The notes under the pieces: generated by a model | Seen by the model: the letters and a program-made list of their open reading frames with translations, nothing else | What the model was told of the DNA's origin: nothing | Database searches by the model: none | Shown: in pieces, positions 17,700 through 25,944 of the stretch | How positions within the stretch are numbered: position 1 is the first letter of the stretch | How the letters are laid out: every line of letters begins with the position of its first letter | NCBI GenBank assembly: GCA_003220225.1 | Contig: QHRU01000052.1 | Span: 1-59,967, forward strand | From: Candidatus Rokuibacteriota bacterium | Lineage (GTDB): Bacteria > Methylomirabilota > Methylomirabilia > Rokubacteriales > CSP1-6 | Length of the DNA stretch: 59,967 nt | Direction of reading: 5' to 3' | Made by a program: the position numbers and the translations under genes

Positions 17700-19024
17700 T
17701 ACTGGCGCGCGACCACGCGCGCGAGCGCGTTCACGAACCGGTCGGCGTCCTCGTCGCTCGTGGCCAGCGCGATGGCGCCGAGCCCGCGCTGGGTCATGAG
17801 GATGCCCTCGTTGACGAGGCCCATGAAGACGCGCAGCGGCGTCTCGCCGTCCTTCGGCCGCGCCGAGCGATAGTCGGTCAGCTTCTCCGTCGTCCAGTGC
17901 AGCCAGAAGAGCGAGCCCACGCCGCTCACCTGCCCCTTGCGCCGCGTGGCCGTCAGCAGGCGCGAGACGCCGCCGCGCAGCCGCTCGCCGAGCGCGTCGA
18001 GCCGCGCGTACGCCTCCGGCGTGAGCGCGTTGAGGGTCGCCAGCCCGGCCGCCATCGTCACCGGATTGGCATTGAACGTCCCGCCCTGGCTGATGCGCGC
18101 CCCGCCCTGTCGCGGATCGTACAACGCCATGATGTCGCGCCGGCCGCCGAACGCGCCGACGGGCAGGCCGCCGCCGATGATCTTGCCGAGCGTCGTGAGA
18201 TCGGGCCGGACGCCGAAGCGCTCCTGCGCGCCGCCCCACGCCACGCGGAAGCTGATCACCTCGTCGAAGATGAGCACGATGCCGCGGCGCTGGGTCTCCT
18301 CGCGCAGCCACGGCAGGAAGCCGTCGGCGGGCGAGATCAGCCCGGCGTTGCAGAGGATCGGGTCGACGATGAGCGCGGCGATCTGCTCGCCGTCCTTGGC
18401 GAGGATCTCCGCGCACGCCTCCTGGTCGTTCCACGGGAGCACGACGACGTGCTTGAGCACGGCGGGCGGGATGCCGGCGGACCAGGCCACGGGCTTGGGG
18501 CGCTTGCGGTTGCCGGCGGCCTTCGGATCGGGCGACACGCTCACCATCACCCAGTCGTGGGTGCCGTGGAACGCGCCCTCGAACTTCGCGATCTTCGGGC
18601 GACCGGTGAAGGCGCGCGCCAGGCGCACGGCGTTCATGGTGGCCTCGGTCCCGGAGTTCGTGAAGCGCAGGCTCTCGAGCGACGGCATCCGCCGCGTGAT
18701 CGCCTCGGCGAGGCGGATCTCGTGCTCGGTGGGACCGGGGAAGGACAAACCGTTCTCGGCGACCCCCTGCACCGCTTTGACCACGTCGCCGTGAGCGTGG
18801 CCGAGCACGAGGCTCGTGTAGTTGCCGTTGAAGTCGAGGCGCTCGACGCCGTCGGCGTCCCAGATGTGCGCGCCCTGGCCGCGCTGGAAGTAAAAGGGAT
18901 ACGGGTCGAAGAACGTGGTGGTGCGGCTGTTGCCGCCGGGCATGACGGCCACCGCTTCCTCGTGGAGCGCGCGCGAGCGGGCGGTCTTCGACGTGTACTC
19001 GGTGACTTCCTTGTCCAGACTCAT
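17699..19024 (-). CDS. class III aminotransferase, glutamate-1-semialdehyde aminomutase-like
   Basis: A 441-residue PLP enzyme of aminotransferase class III. MPGGNSRTTTFF near residue 28, LRFTNSGTEATMNAVRLAR, the cofactor aspartate in LIFDEVISFRVAWGG and the PLP lysine in TTLGKIIGGGLPVGAFGG follow the glutamate-1-semialdehyde aminomutase pattern. It is unlikely to be HemL itself: it sits in a catabolic operon, coupled to pxpC (TGATG) and to the LLM oxidoreductase (TAGTG), with no haem genes around. It more likely transaminates an amino acid or amino-ketone in the same pathway. Confidence 0.85.
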   Translation of the reverse strand: MSLDKEVTEYTSKTARSRALHEEAVAVMPGGNSRTTTFFDPYPFYFQRGQGAHIWDADGVERLDFNGNYTSLVLGHAHGDVVKAVQGVAENGLSFPGPTEHEIRLAEAITRRMPSLESLRFTNSGTEATMNAVRLARAFTGRPKIAKFEGAFHGTHDWVMVSVSPDPKAAGNRKRPKPVAWSAGIPPAVLKHVVVLPWNDQEACAEILAKDGEQIAALIVDPILCNAGLISPADGFLPWLREETQRRGIVLIFDEVISFRVAWGGAQERFGVRPDLTTLGKIIGGGLPVGAFGGRRDIMALYDPRQGGARISQGGTFNANPVTMAAGLATLNALTPEAYARLDALGERLRGGVSRLLTATRRKGQVSGVGSLFWLHWTTEKLTDYRSARPKDGETPLRVFMGLVNEGILMTQRGLGAIALATSDEDADRFVNALARVVARQ

Positions 19025-19959
19025 CAGGCCATCTCCTGTAGCGCGACGCTCGTGAGGGCGGCGTCGGACTCTCTGAGCAGGCGGTGGGCGAGAGCGACGT
19101 CCACGGCCGTGAAGCGCAGGCGCTGGCCGGGCTTGGCCTGACCGACGCGCGCGATGTCGAAGGAACAGACGGTGGCGATCTTCGTGTAGCCGCCGGTGGA
19201 TTGCCGATCCACCAGCAGCACGATGGGCTGACCGTCGCCCGGCACCTGCACGGCGCCGAGCGCGATGCCGTCGGAGATGATGTCGTGGCCCCGCGCGTGG
19301 GCGATGCGCGGGCCGTTCAGGCGCGCGCCCATGCGGTCGGACTGCGGCAGGACCTCGTACGCCGAGCCGAGGAAGGCGGCCACGCCCTCGTCGGTGAAGC
19401 GATCGGCCTGCGGCCCGAGCACGACGCGCAGCACGATGTCGCCGCCCCACTGCGGGCGCGCGGGCAGCGGCACGACGCTGCGGCGTGGAATCGGCCCCGG
19501 TTGAAGGTGGAGCACATCGTCGCGCGCGAGCGCACGGCCGCGCAGGCCGCCCAGCCGCCCGCGCAGGTACGTCGCGCGCGAGCCGAGCACGGGCGGCACC
19601 TCGACGCCGCCCGCGAACGCGACGTAGCCGCGCACGCCCGTCCGCGCGGCGCCGATCTTCACGACGTCGCCCGTCGCGAGCGCGAGCGTCGTCCACGCGG
19701 GCGCCGGCGCGTCGTTGAGCGTCACCGGAACGTCGGCTCCCGTCACGGCGAGGCTGCACGGCGCCTCCGCGCGCAGGCGCGGGCCCATCAGCGTGAACTC
19801 GAGCGCCGCGGCGCCGTCCGGGTTGCCGACCAGGCGGTTGGCGAGCACGAACGAGGGACGGTCCACGGGACCCGAGGGTGGGATCCCGTAACGCATGTGG
19901 CCGGCGCGGCCCGCGTCCTGCACGGTCGTCTGCGGCCCGGGCTCCAGCACGCGGATCAT
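19024..19959 (-). CDS. pxpC: 5-oxoprolinase subunit C / biotin-dependent carboxyltransferase family
   Basis: A 311-residue protein of the KipA/PxpC family. Opening IRVLEPGPQTTVQDAGRAG and the segment YGIPPSGPVDRPSFVLANRL are diagnostic, as is GYVAFAGGVEVPPVLGSRAT. With PxpA and PxpB it hydrolyses 5-oxo-L-proline to glutamate using ATP; no pxpA is in the window. The ATG overlaps the pxpB stop (ATGA), and its own stop overlaps the aminotransferase start, so the products are probably made in fixed ratio. Confidence 0.9.
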   Translation of the reverse strand: MIRVLEPGPQTTVQDAGRAGHMRYGIPPSGPVDRPSFVLANRLVGNPDGAAALEFTLMGPRLRAEAPCSLAVTGADVPVTLNDAPAPAWTTLALATGDVVKIGAARTGVRGYVAFAGGVEVPPVLGSRATYLRGRLGGLRGRALARDDVLHLQPGPIPRRSVVPLPARPQWGGDIVLRVVLGPQADRFTDEGVAAFLGSAYEVLPQSDRMGARLNGPRIAHARGHDIISDGIALGAVQVPGDGQPIVLLVDRQSTGGYTKIATVCSFDIARVGQAKPGQRLRFTAVDVALAHRLLRESDAALTSVALQEMA

Positions 19960-20663
19960 CGGATCACCGGCCGGAAGCGTCCGGCGGCGACGCGGGCGGC
20001 GACGTCGTCGAACTCGCGGCGCTCGACGCGGCGAAACCGCACGCGGTCTCCCGGCTTCAGCAAGATGGGCTCGGCGGCGTCGGGATCGTAGAGGCGCACG
20101 GGCGTCCGCCCGAGCAGCCAGAACCCGCCGGGGCTCTCCACCGAATAGACGCAGCACTGGATGCCGCCGATGGCCACGCTGCCCGCGGGCACCTTCACGC
20201 GCGGCGTATCGAGGCGAGGGATCGTCAACCGCTCGGGCGCGCCCGTCATGTACGGCAGGCCCGGCGTGAAGCCGATGAAGTAGACGAGGTACTCGGCGCC
20301 CGCGTGCAGCCGCACGAGCTCGTCCACGGGCAGCTCGAGCCGCCGGGCGGCGGCGTCCAGATCCGGCCCCAGCTCGCCCTCGTAGCAGCACGGCAGCTCC
20401 ACCTCGCGCGCGGGCGGCATGGCCGTCGTGGTCGCCTGCTCCGCCAGCGTGGAGAGCTGAGCGCAGAGCGCCTCGTAACCGACGATCGACGGATCGTAGT
20501 AGACGAGCAGGGCGCGGTACGTGGGAACCGTCTCGACGACGCCGGGGACTCCTTTCTGATCGATCAGGAACTCGAGCGCGCGAACGCGCGTGTTGATCTC
20601 CACGCTGATCTCCTCGCCGAGCTCCACGGACACCGCGAGGTCACCGGCGGGGAGAAACCTCAC
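19956..20663 (-). CDS. pxpB: 5-oxoprolinase subunit B
   Basis: A 235-residue KipI/PxpB protein. It has the N-terminal domain MRFLPAGDLAVSVELG and the C-terminal cyclophilin-like domain with YFIGFTPGLPYMTGAPE and IGGIQCCVYSVESPGGFWL, both characteristic. It starts at GTG 20663, 3 nt after the stop of the D-glutamate cyclase-like gene, and overlaps pxpC. The order DUF1445-kipI-kipA resembles the Bacillus subtilis ycsI-kipI-kipA arrangement. Function as an ATP-dependent oxoprolinase subunit is from the family; a separate regulatory role, as described for KipI, is less likely here. Confidence 0.9.
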   Translation of the reverse strand: MRFLPAGDLAVSVELGEEISVEINTRVRALEFLIDQKGVPGVVETVPTYRALLVYYDPSIVGYEALCAQLSTLAEQATTTAMPPAREVELPCCYEGELGPDLDAAARRLELPVDELVRLHAGAEYLVYFIGFTPGLPYMTGAPERLTIPRLDTPRVKVPAGSVAIGGIQCCVYSVESPGGFWLLGRTPVRLYDPDAAEPILLKPGDRVRFRRVERREFDDVAARVAAGRFRPVIR

Positions 20664-20666
20664 GCG

Positions 20667-21455
20667 CTAGAACGCGGCGAGGGTGGCGTTGGGGAGATCG
20701 GTGATGAACATGTGCCCGGGACTGTGCGTGAGCATGAACGGGGGCTTGGAGGCGAGCGCCACCGCCTGCGGCGTCACGCCGCACGCCCAGAACACCGGCA
20801 CGTCGCCTGGCCGGAACGGCTGCGCGTCACCCCATTCGGGCTTCGTGACGTCCTTGATACCGATGGCCGCGGGATCGCCGATGTGCACGGGCGCGCCATG
20901 CGCGTTGGGAAAGCGCGCGCTCGCGGTCACCGCCTTGGAGAGCTGCGTCGAGGGAATCGGCCGCATCGAGACCACCATCGGGCCGTGGAAGACGCCCGCG
21001 GGCCGGCACGCCGTCGACGTCCGCCACATCGCGACGTTCTTGCCGTGCTTCACGTGCCAGAGATCGATGCCCGCCTCCAGCAGCGCCCACTCGAACGTGA
21101 ACGAGCAGCCCAGCAGGAAGGCGACCAGGTCATCGCGCCAATACGGCGACGCGTCGGTGACCTCGTCCGCCAGCACCCCATCCTTGTAGATCCGATATTT
21201 CGGCAGGTCCGTTCGAAGATCGGCGCCCGGGGCCACACCCGTCGGTTCCGGCGATCCGACATCCGTGACCTCGATCAGCGGGCACGGCCGCGGGTTGCGC
21301 TGGCAGAAGAGCAGGAAGTCGTACGCGTAGTCCCTCGGCAGCACGGCGAGATTCGCCTGGACGTGCCCCTCGCCCAAGCCGGCCGTCACGCTGGTGATCT
21401 TGCCGCTGCGGATGTCGGCGCGGATCTCGCGCGGATGGCGTCGATCGATCGCCAT
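20667..21455 (-). CDS. D-glutamate cyclase-like / putative hydro-lyase (DUF1445)
   Basis: A 262-residue DUF1445 (YcsI) family protein. Typical stretches are HVQANLAVLPRDYAYDFLLF, DLVAFLLGCSFTFEWALL, the RPMVV-like VVSMRPIPSTQLSKA and FWACGVTPQAVALASKPPF near the C-terminus. Members are annotated as D-glutamate cyclases or hydro-lyases. Next to pxpB and pxpC, a role in making or removing 5-oxoproline is the natural inference. It lies 9 nt after the upstream dehydrogenase. The enzymatic activity is not proven by the sequence. Confidence 0.83.
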   Translation of the reverse strand: MAIDRRHPREIRADIRSGKITSVTAGLGEGHVQANLAVLPRDYAYDFLLFCQRNPRPCPLIEVTDVGSPEPTGVAPGADLRTDLPKYRIYKDGVLADEVTDASPYWRDDLVAFLLGCSFTFEWALLEAGIDLWHVKHGKNVAMWRTSTACRPAGVFHGPMVVSMRPIPSTQLSKAVTASARFPNAHGAPVHIGDPAAIGIKDVTKPEWGDAQPFRPGDVPVFWACGVTPQAVALASKPPFMLTHSPGHMFITDLPNATLAAF

Positions 21456-21464
21456 GAGAGGATT

Positions 21465-22448
21465 CTACCTGATTCCCACCCTCGGCCAGACGTCGGGATT
21501 GGCGAGCACGTGCGGGCGCTCGCCGCGCAGCACGCGGAGCATCTCGCTCGTCACCTGCAGCGTCGCCGTGTGCGTGGCCTCGGCGGTGACGCCGGCCACG
21601 TGCGAGGAGACGACGACGTTGTCGAGGTTGAGCAGCGGGTTGTCGCGCGGCGTGGGCTCCTGCTCGAAGACGTCGAGCCCGGCCGCAGCCAGCTGGCCCT
21701 TCACCAGCGCCTCGAAGACCGCGCGCTCCTGCTGCACGCCGCCGCGCGAGGTGTTGACGAAGATCGCGCCGCGCTTCATGAGGCCGAGGGTCTTGTCGTT
21801 GATCATGCCGCGCGTCTCGTCGGTGAGTGGCGTGTGGCAGGTCAGCACGTCGACCTGCGGCAGCAGCGCCTCGAGACTCCTCACCGGCTCGGCGCCGCGC
21901 TTGCGGATCTCCTCGTCGGGCACGTAGGGATCGCAGGCGAGCACGCGCATGCCGAGCGCGCCCGCGAACCTGGCCACCAGCCGGCCGATGTTGCCGATGC
22001 CGACGATGCCGAGCGTCTTGCCCTTGAGCTCGCTGTTGCCGCCCTGCCGCGCGCTCCAGTTGCCCTGGCGCGTCCACGCGTCCACCTGGCGCGCGCGCTT
22101 GGCCGACATGAGCATCAGCATCAGCGCGTGCTCGGCCACCGACTGCGAGTTCGATCCGGGCGCGTGCACGACGGCGACGCCGAGCTTCGTGGCGGCGGGG
22201 ATGTCGACGGTGTCGAGGCCGACGCCGTGGCGGCCGACGACCTTGAGCCGCTTGCAGGCGGCCATGAGGCTCGCGGTGCAGCGTGGCTTGGCGCGGAAGA
22301 GCAGCCCGTCGGCATCGGCGGCGACGCTCAGGAAGCCGGCTTCGGTCTCGTCGTCGCAGACGACGACGCGCGCTTCGGTCTCGAGGTTCGCGCGGCCGGC
22401 GGGGTGGATGGGGCCGGCGAGGACGACGAGGGGACGATCGGTGGGCAT
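21465..22448 (-). CDS. D-isomer-specific 2-hydroxyacid dehydrogenase
   Basis: A 327-residue NAD-dependent dehydrogenase resembling phosphoglycerate dehydrogenase without the regulatory ACT domain. The Rossmann motif GIVGIGNIGR is intact; the catalytic Arg is in NTSRGG, the Glu in DVFEQEPTP and the His in VVSSHVAGVT. It would interconvert a 2-keto acid and a D-2-hydroxy acid. It is 30 nt after the methyltransferase and 9 nt before the DUF1445 gene, so it belongs to the same unit. A weak purine stretch (AAGGAGATCCGTCCCG) precedes the ATG. The true substrate is unknown. Confidence 0.88.
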   Translation of the reverse strand: MPTDRPLVVLAGPIHPAGRANLETEARVVVCDDETEAGFLSVAADADGLLFRAKPRCTASLMAACKRLKVVGRHGVGLDTVDIPAATKLGVAVVHAPGSNSQSVAEHALMLMLMSAKRARQVDAWTRQGNWSARQGGNSELKGKTLGIVGIGNIGRLVARFAGALGMRVLACDPYVPDEEIRKRGAEPVRSLEALLPQVDVLTCHTPLTDETRGMINDKTLGLMKRGAIFVNTSRGGVQQERAVFEALVKGQLAAAGLDVFEQEPTPRDNPLLNLDNVVVSSHVAGVTAEATHTATLQVTSEMLRVLRGERPHVLANPDVWPRVGIR

Positions 22449-22478
22449 CGGGACGGATCTCCTTGTCTGGACTCGGCG

Positions 22479-23231
22479 TTACTTGCGCGCCACCAGCACC
22501 AGCCGGGGCGCGTCGAGGGAAAACGGCGTGCCGTCGAGGCCGCCGTAGAGGTCCACGCGGCTCCAGCGCTCCGGCCGCAGCATCGCGGCCAGCTCGTGCG
22601 CCGAGTAGAGGCGGATGTCGGTCTCGCCGAGGAGCTCGCCGGCCTCCCGGGGCGCCGGCGCCGACGAGGCCAGGCGGAACCAGCGCGCGCGCCAGCGGCT
22701 GGTGGCCGCGTCGAAGAGGTTCTCGATCCGCAGCGTCCAGTCGTCGAACTGGCGGCGCTCCTCGGGGGGCAGCGACTTGACGCACTGGTCGCGGTTGCGG
22801 GTGTCGAGCACGAAGGCGCCGCCCGGCACGAGCGCGCGCCAGAAACGGTCGATGAGCTGGCGGTCCTCGTCGTCGGTGAAGTAGCCGATCGATTGCTCCA
22901 GGTTGACGGCGAGGTTGAACTCGGAGGCGAAGTCGGTGTCGCGCATGTCGGCGCTGACGAAGTCGGCGACGACGCCGGCCGCGCGCGCCGCTTCGCGCGC
23001 GCGGCCCAGCTCGGTCTCGTTGAAGTCCACGCCGGTCACCTTGTAGCCGAGGCGCGCGAGCGCCACCGCGTGGCGGCCGAAGCCGCACGGCGCGTCGAGC
23101 ACGCGGGCGCCGGGCTTGAGCCCGGCCACGCCGACGATCCAGCGCACGGCGCCGCGCGCGCCCGCCTCGGGCTCGAGCGCCTGCGAGATCGTCGGCCAGG
23201 TTTCGCGGAAGAACCGTTCGCTCTGGAACAC
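22479..23231 (-). CDS. class I SAM-dependent methyltransferase
   Basis: A 250-residue SAM methyltransferase. Motif I is VLDAPCGFGRHAVALAR, followed by YKVTGVDFNETEL with the ribose-binding aspartate and ADMRDTDF. The central region FNLAVNLEQSIGYF and ALVPGGAFVLDTRN follow the usual fold. The start is placed at GTG 23231 rather than the ATG at 23255, because a perfect TATAAT lies exactly 7 nt before the GTG and the ATG would overlap the divergent GNAT start codon. It is the first gene of a seven-gene minus-strand unit. The substrate is unknown. Confidence 0.83.
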   Translation of the reverse strand: MFQSERFFRETWPTISQALEPEAGARGAVRWIVGVAGLKPGARVLDAPCGFGRHAVALARLGYKVTGVDFNETELGRAREAARAAGVVADFVSADMRDTDFASEFNLAVNLEQSIGYFTDDEDRQLIDRFWRALVPGGAFVLDTRNRDQCVKSLPPEERRQFDDWTLRIENLFDAATSRWRARWFRLASSAPAPREAGELLGETDIRLYSAHELAAMLRPERWSRVDLYGGLDGTPFSLDAPRLVLVARK

Positions 23232-23237
23232 GCCGGC

Positions 23238-23246
23238 TATTATAGT
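23238..23246. promoter_or_regulatory. shared, overlapping divergent -10 elements (leaderless both ways)
   Basis: One 9-bp AT patch serves both strands. On the minus strand TATAAT (23244-23239) is followed by 7 nt and the GTG at 23231; on the plus strand TATAGT (23241-23246) is followed by 7 nt and the ATG at 23254. The two hexamers overlap by four base pairs. Only 22 bp separate the two start codons, so neither mRNA can have a leader of normal length. Confidence 0.6.
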
Positions 23247-23253
23247 CGCTGCC

Positions 23254-23748
23254 ATGACCGCGGCCCGGATCCGGCCGGCCGCCGAGGCTGACGCGGCGGC
23301 GATCTGCGAGATCTACAACCAGGGCATCGAGGACCGGCTCGCCACCCTCGAGACCGAGCTGCGCACGCCGGAGGAGCGGCGACACTGGCTGAAGGCGCGC
23401 GGCCCGCGGCATCCGGTGATCGTCGCCGAGGACGGTGGCCGCGTCGTCGGCTGGGGCAGCCTCAACGCCTTCAACCCGCGCGACGCGTACCGCCACGTCG
23501 TGGATTTCTCCATCTACGTCGAGCGCGCGTACCGCGGCAAGGGCGTCGGCAAGGCCGTGCTCGCGCGGCTCGTGGAGCTGGGGCGCGAGCTCGGCTACCA
23601 CAAAATGGTGCTCTCGGCCTTTCCCCACAACGCCGCCGGCATGGCGCTCTACGAACGGATCGGCTTCCGCACCGTCGGCGTCTACAAGCAGCAGGGGCTG
23701 CTCGACGGCCGCTGGGTCGACACGATCGTGATGGAGAAGCTGCTCTAG
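23254..23748 (+). CDS. GNAT N-acetyltransferase (phosphinothricin acetyltransferase-like)
   Basis: A 164-residue GNAT enzyme. ARIRPAAEADAAAICEIYNQ at the N-terminus, ATLETELRTPEER, the acetyl-CoA-binding segment VERAYRGKGVGKAVLARLV and HNAAGMALYERIGFRTVGVY are typical of the Pat/Bar-YncA group that acetylates phosphinothricin, methionine sulfone or related amines. Specificity cannot be fixed from sequence. The ATG has no Shine-Dalgarno but lies 7 nt after TATAGT, implying a leaderless mRNA. The gene is alone on the plus strand and ends 3 nt before the convergent SMP-30 gene. Confidence 0.87.
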   Translation: MTAARIRPAAEADAAAICEIYNQGIEDRLATLETELRTPEERRHWLKARGPRHPVIVAEDGGRVVGWGSLNAFNPRDAYRHVVDFSIYVERAYRGKGVGKAVLARLVELGRELGYHKMVLSAFPHNAAGMALYERIGFRTVGVYKQQGLLDGRWVDTIVMEKLL

Positions 23749-23751
23749 CCC

Positions 23752-24690
23752 TCAGACGTTCAGGTAGCGCAGCGGCAGCCCGGGCCGCGGCCACTCGAAC
23801 GAGACGAGCCGGCCTCCCATCGACAGCGTCGCGAACGCCGTGCGCAGCTCGCGTCCGCCGAAACAGACGTTGGTCACCATCATGTCCGGCAGCACGAACT
23901 GGTCCACGCGGCTGCCGTCGGGCCAGATGTCGCTGACCGCCCCCGTGATGAGCGTCGCCACGCAGACGTGGCCCTCGGCGTCGACGGCGAGCGAGTCGAA
24001 CATCTGATACCCGCCGAGGCCGACGACCACGCGGCCCTTCTCGCCGCGATACGGCCCGTTGGCGGACTCGATCCGGCCCGGCGCCGACAGGCTGAACGCC
24101 CAGCAGCGCGCGGTCGGGGTCTCGACGACGTAGAGCGTTCGCCCGTCGGGGGAGAGCCCGATGCCGTTCGGCCGCTCCAGCGGGAAGATCGCCTCGCGGA
24201 TCGAGGAGCCGTCGGCGTTGGCGTAATAGACGGCGCCGCGATCCGCGTCGCGCGCGCGCGTCTTGCCGAGGTCGGTGAACCAGAAGCCGCCGGCGGCGTC
24301 GAAGACGAGGTCGTTCGGCCCGCAGAGCCGCCGGCCGTCGCAGCGGTCGTAGAGCGTGTCGAACTTGCCGCTTTCGGGATCGACCACCTGGATGCTGCCG
24401 GTGGTGTAGTCGTCGGCCTGGGCGACGGGGAAGAGCTTGCCCGGGCGCTCGACGAACTTGAGGCCGCCGTTGTTGGTGACGTAGATCTTGCCGCCCGGCC
24501 CCATCGCCGCGCCGTTGGGGCCGCCGCCGAGCCGCGCGATCACGTGGATCTTGCCGTCCGGCGTGACACGGGAGAGCGTCTGGCGCTCGATCTCGACGAG
24601 CACGACCGAGCCGTCGGGCATGGCCACCGGCCCCTCGGGGAAACGCAGGCCCGTCGTGATCTCTCGAAACGCCGGCGTGGACGTGGTCAT
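23752..24690 (-). CDS. SMP-30/gluconolactonase family protein
   Basis: A 312-residue six-bladed beta-propeller of the SMP-30/gluconolactonase/LRE family, which hydrolyses sugar or other lactones with a bound metal. Recognisable blades contain GLRFPEGPVAMPDGSVVLVE at the start, the GPNDLVFDAAGGFWFTDLG segment with the metal-ligand asparagine, and RPNGIGLSPDGRTLYVVET. No signal peptide, so it is cytoplasmic. Its ATG overlaps the stop of the maleate isomerase-like gene (ATGA), making a two-gene operon. Substrate inferred only at family level. Confidence 0.87.
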   Translation of the reverse strand: MTTSTPAFREITTGLRFPEGPVAMPDGSVVLVEIERQTLSRVTPDGKIHVIARLGGGPNGAAMGPGGKIYVTNNGGLKFVERPGKLFPVAQADDYTTGSIQVVDPESGKFDTLYDRCDGRRLCGPNDLVFDAAGGFWFTDLGKTRARDADRGAVYYANADGSSIREAIFPLERPNGIGLSPDGRTLYVVETPTARCWAFSLSAPGRIESANGPYRGEKGRVVVGLGGYQMFDSLAVDAEGHVCVATLITGAVSDIWPDGSRVDQFVLPDMMVTNVCFGGRELRTAFATLSMGGRLVSFEWPRPGLPLRYLNV

Positions 24691-25439
24691 CGCGCCGCCC
24701 CGACGGCGGCGGGCGCCGGACGCTCGAAGAGCCGGCCGAAGCCGCCGACCGGCTGCGTGACGCCGACCGCGCCCAGCGCCGTCCAGATCGTGGCCTGGTT
24801 GGACGTCACCACCGGCTTGCCGGTGCGCCGCTCGAGCGCGTCGACCGCCTCGACCGACCGCCACGCCGTGCAGGAGCAGAGCAGCGCGTCGGCCTCGGGC
24901 CGGCACGCGCGCGCCGCGAAGGCGACCACCGACTCCGGGCTCTGATCGTTGATGCCCTGGTTGCCCGACGCCGCCGCCGTCGGCTCGCCGTCGACGTTGA
25001 GCACCTCGAAGCCGTGCGCCTCGAGATAGGCGCGCAGCCGCTCGTTGTTCCAGTCGGGGTACGGCGTGGCGACGGAGATCCGCCGGGCCCCGAACGCGCG
25101 CAGCGCGGTCACCACCGACGGCGTGGTGGCCACCGCCGGCACGCCGGCCTCCCGCTCGATCAGCGCGAGCATCTCGCGGTCCCAGCCAGGCCCCCGGTAG
25201 AAGGAACCCGTCGTGCAGCCGTAGGCGATCACGTCGACCCGGGCCGTCGCCAGATACCGCGCGCCGGTCTCGATCTCGCCGTTCATCCGCTGGTAGGCCG
25301 CGTCGCCGGTGGCGTCGTTCGTCATCCACAGCCGCTGGCCGTGCACGGTGATGCCGCGGGGCACGACCATGTTGAAGTCGGCCTCGCAGGTCGTGTTCGT
25401 CGACGGCACCATCACGCCGATCCGCTTGCGCACGCTCAT
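24687..25439 (-). CDS. maleate isomerase / Asp-Glu racemase superfamily protein
   Basis: A 250-residue member of the Asp/Glu racemase superfamily, closest in pattern to maleate cis-trans isomerases and arylmalonate decarboxylases. VMVPSTNTTCEADFN is the N-terminal substrate loop, and the two catalytic cysteines lie in AYGCTTGSF and LLCSCTAWRS. Having both cysteines favours isomerase or racemase over decarboxylase, which keeps only one. Start is the ATG at 25439 with GGAGGGG five bases upstream; a minus-strand TAGATT near 25484 may be its -10. Pairing with an SMP-30 lactonase suggests breakdown of a lactone via a maleate-like acid; that is inference. Confidence 0.85.
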   Translation of the reverse strand: MSVRKRIGVMVPSTNTTCEADFNMVVPRGITVHGQRLWMTNDATGDAAYQRMNGEIETGARYLATARVDVIAYGCTTGSFYRGPGWDREMLALIEREAGVPAVATTPSVVTALRAFGARRISVATPYPDWNNERLRAYLEAHGFEVLNVDGEPTAAASGNQGINDQSPESVVAFAARACRPEADALLCSCTAWRSVEAVDALERRTGKPVVTSNQATIWTALGAVGVTQPVGGFGRLFERPAPAAVGAAR

Positions 25440-25572
25440 GATGCCCCTCCTGAGCGGTATTCCCGTCCCGCCTGTGCCACAATCTACGCGACCCGAGAAA
25501 TGACGGCCATCGCGATCCTCGGCACGCTGCTCGTCCCCCCGACCCGCTCGACGTCCCGAAAGTGAGGGGCGC

Positions 25573-25935
25573 ATGAAGCTCGACGTGAAGACGCTGACGA
25601 CGGGCCTGCAGTTCCACGGCGAAGTGGAGGGCAAACGGCAGCGCTACTTCGTGCTCTCCAGCGCGCGCCAGTACTTCGTCATGTCGCTCTCGCGGAGCAA
25701 GCGGGACGCCGGCAACTTCAACCTCGTCGGCAAGGCCTCCGTCGAACGGCTGCACCGGCGGCTGCGCGGCCGTCGCGCTCTCACGGCGCGGCTCGTTTAC
25801 GAGCGCTCCAAGCGCGGCGTCCCCTCGGCGCTGGTGGCGCTCAACATGCTCTACGTGCTGGTCGCCACGGGCCGGGCCAGCATCGATCAGCGGCGGCTCG
25901 CCGCGCGCGAGATCTTCTTCAACGTCAAGGCGTAG
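25573..25935 (+). CDS. conserved-looking small protein of unknown function
   Basis: A 120-residue basic protein that I do not recognise. Its N-terminal half is beta-like (LQFHGEVEGKRQRYFVLSS, QYFVMSLSRSKRDAGNFNLV) and the C-terminal half is helical with ALVALNMLYVLVATGRA, ending in a charged EIFFNVKA tail. The AAGNFN-then-helices layout could form a winged-helix-like fold, but this is speculative. GAGGGG precedes the ATG. It lies 9 nt before a DUF2071 gene and is probably co-transcribed with it and a dehydrogenase. No cysteine or histidine cluster suggests metal binding. Confidence 0.65.
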   Translation: MKLDVKTLTTGLQFHGEVEGKRQRYFVLSSARQYFVMSLSRSKRDAGNFNLVGKASVERLHRRLRGRRALTARLVYERSKRGVPSALVALNMLYVLVATGRASIDQRRLAAREIFFNVKA

Positions 25936-25944
25936 GACTGCGCG

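Noticed and set aside
19878-23291. 1137-codon open frame on the plus strand antisense to the oxoprolinase operon
   Set aside because: Low complexity, no start signals, and fully opposite well-supported genes; a base-composition artefact.
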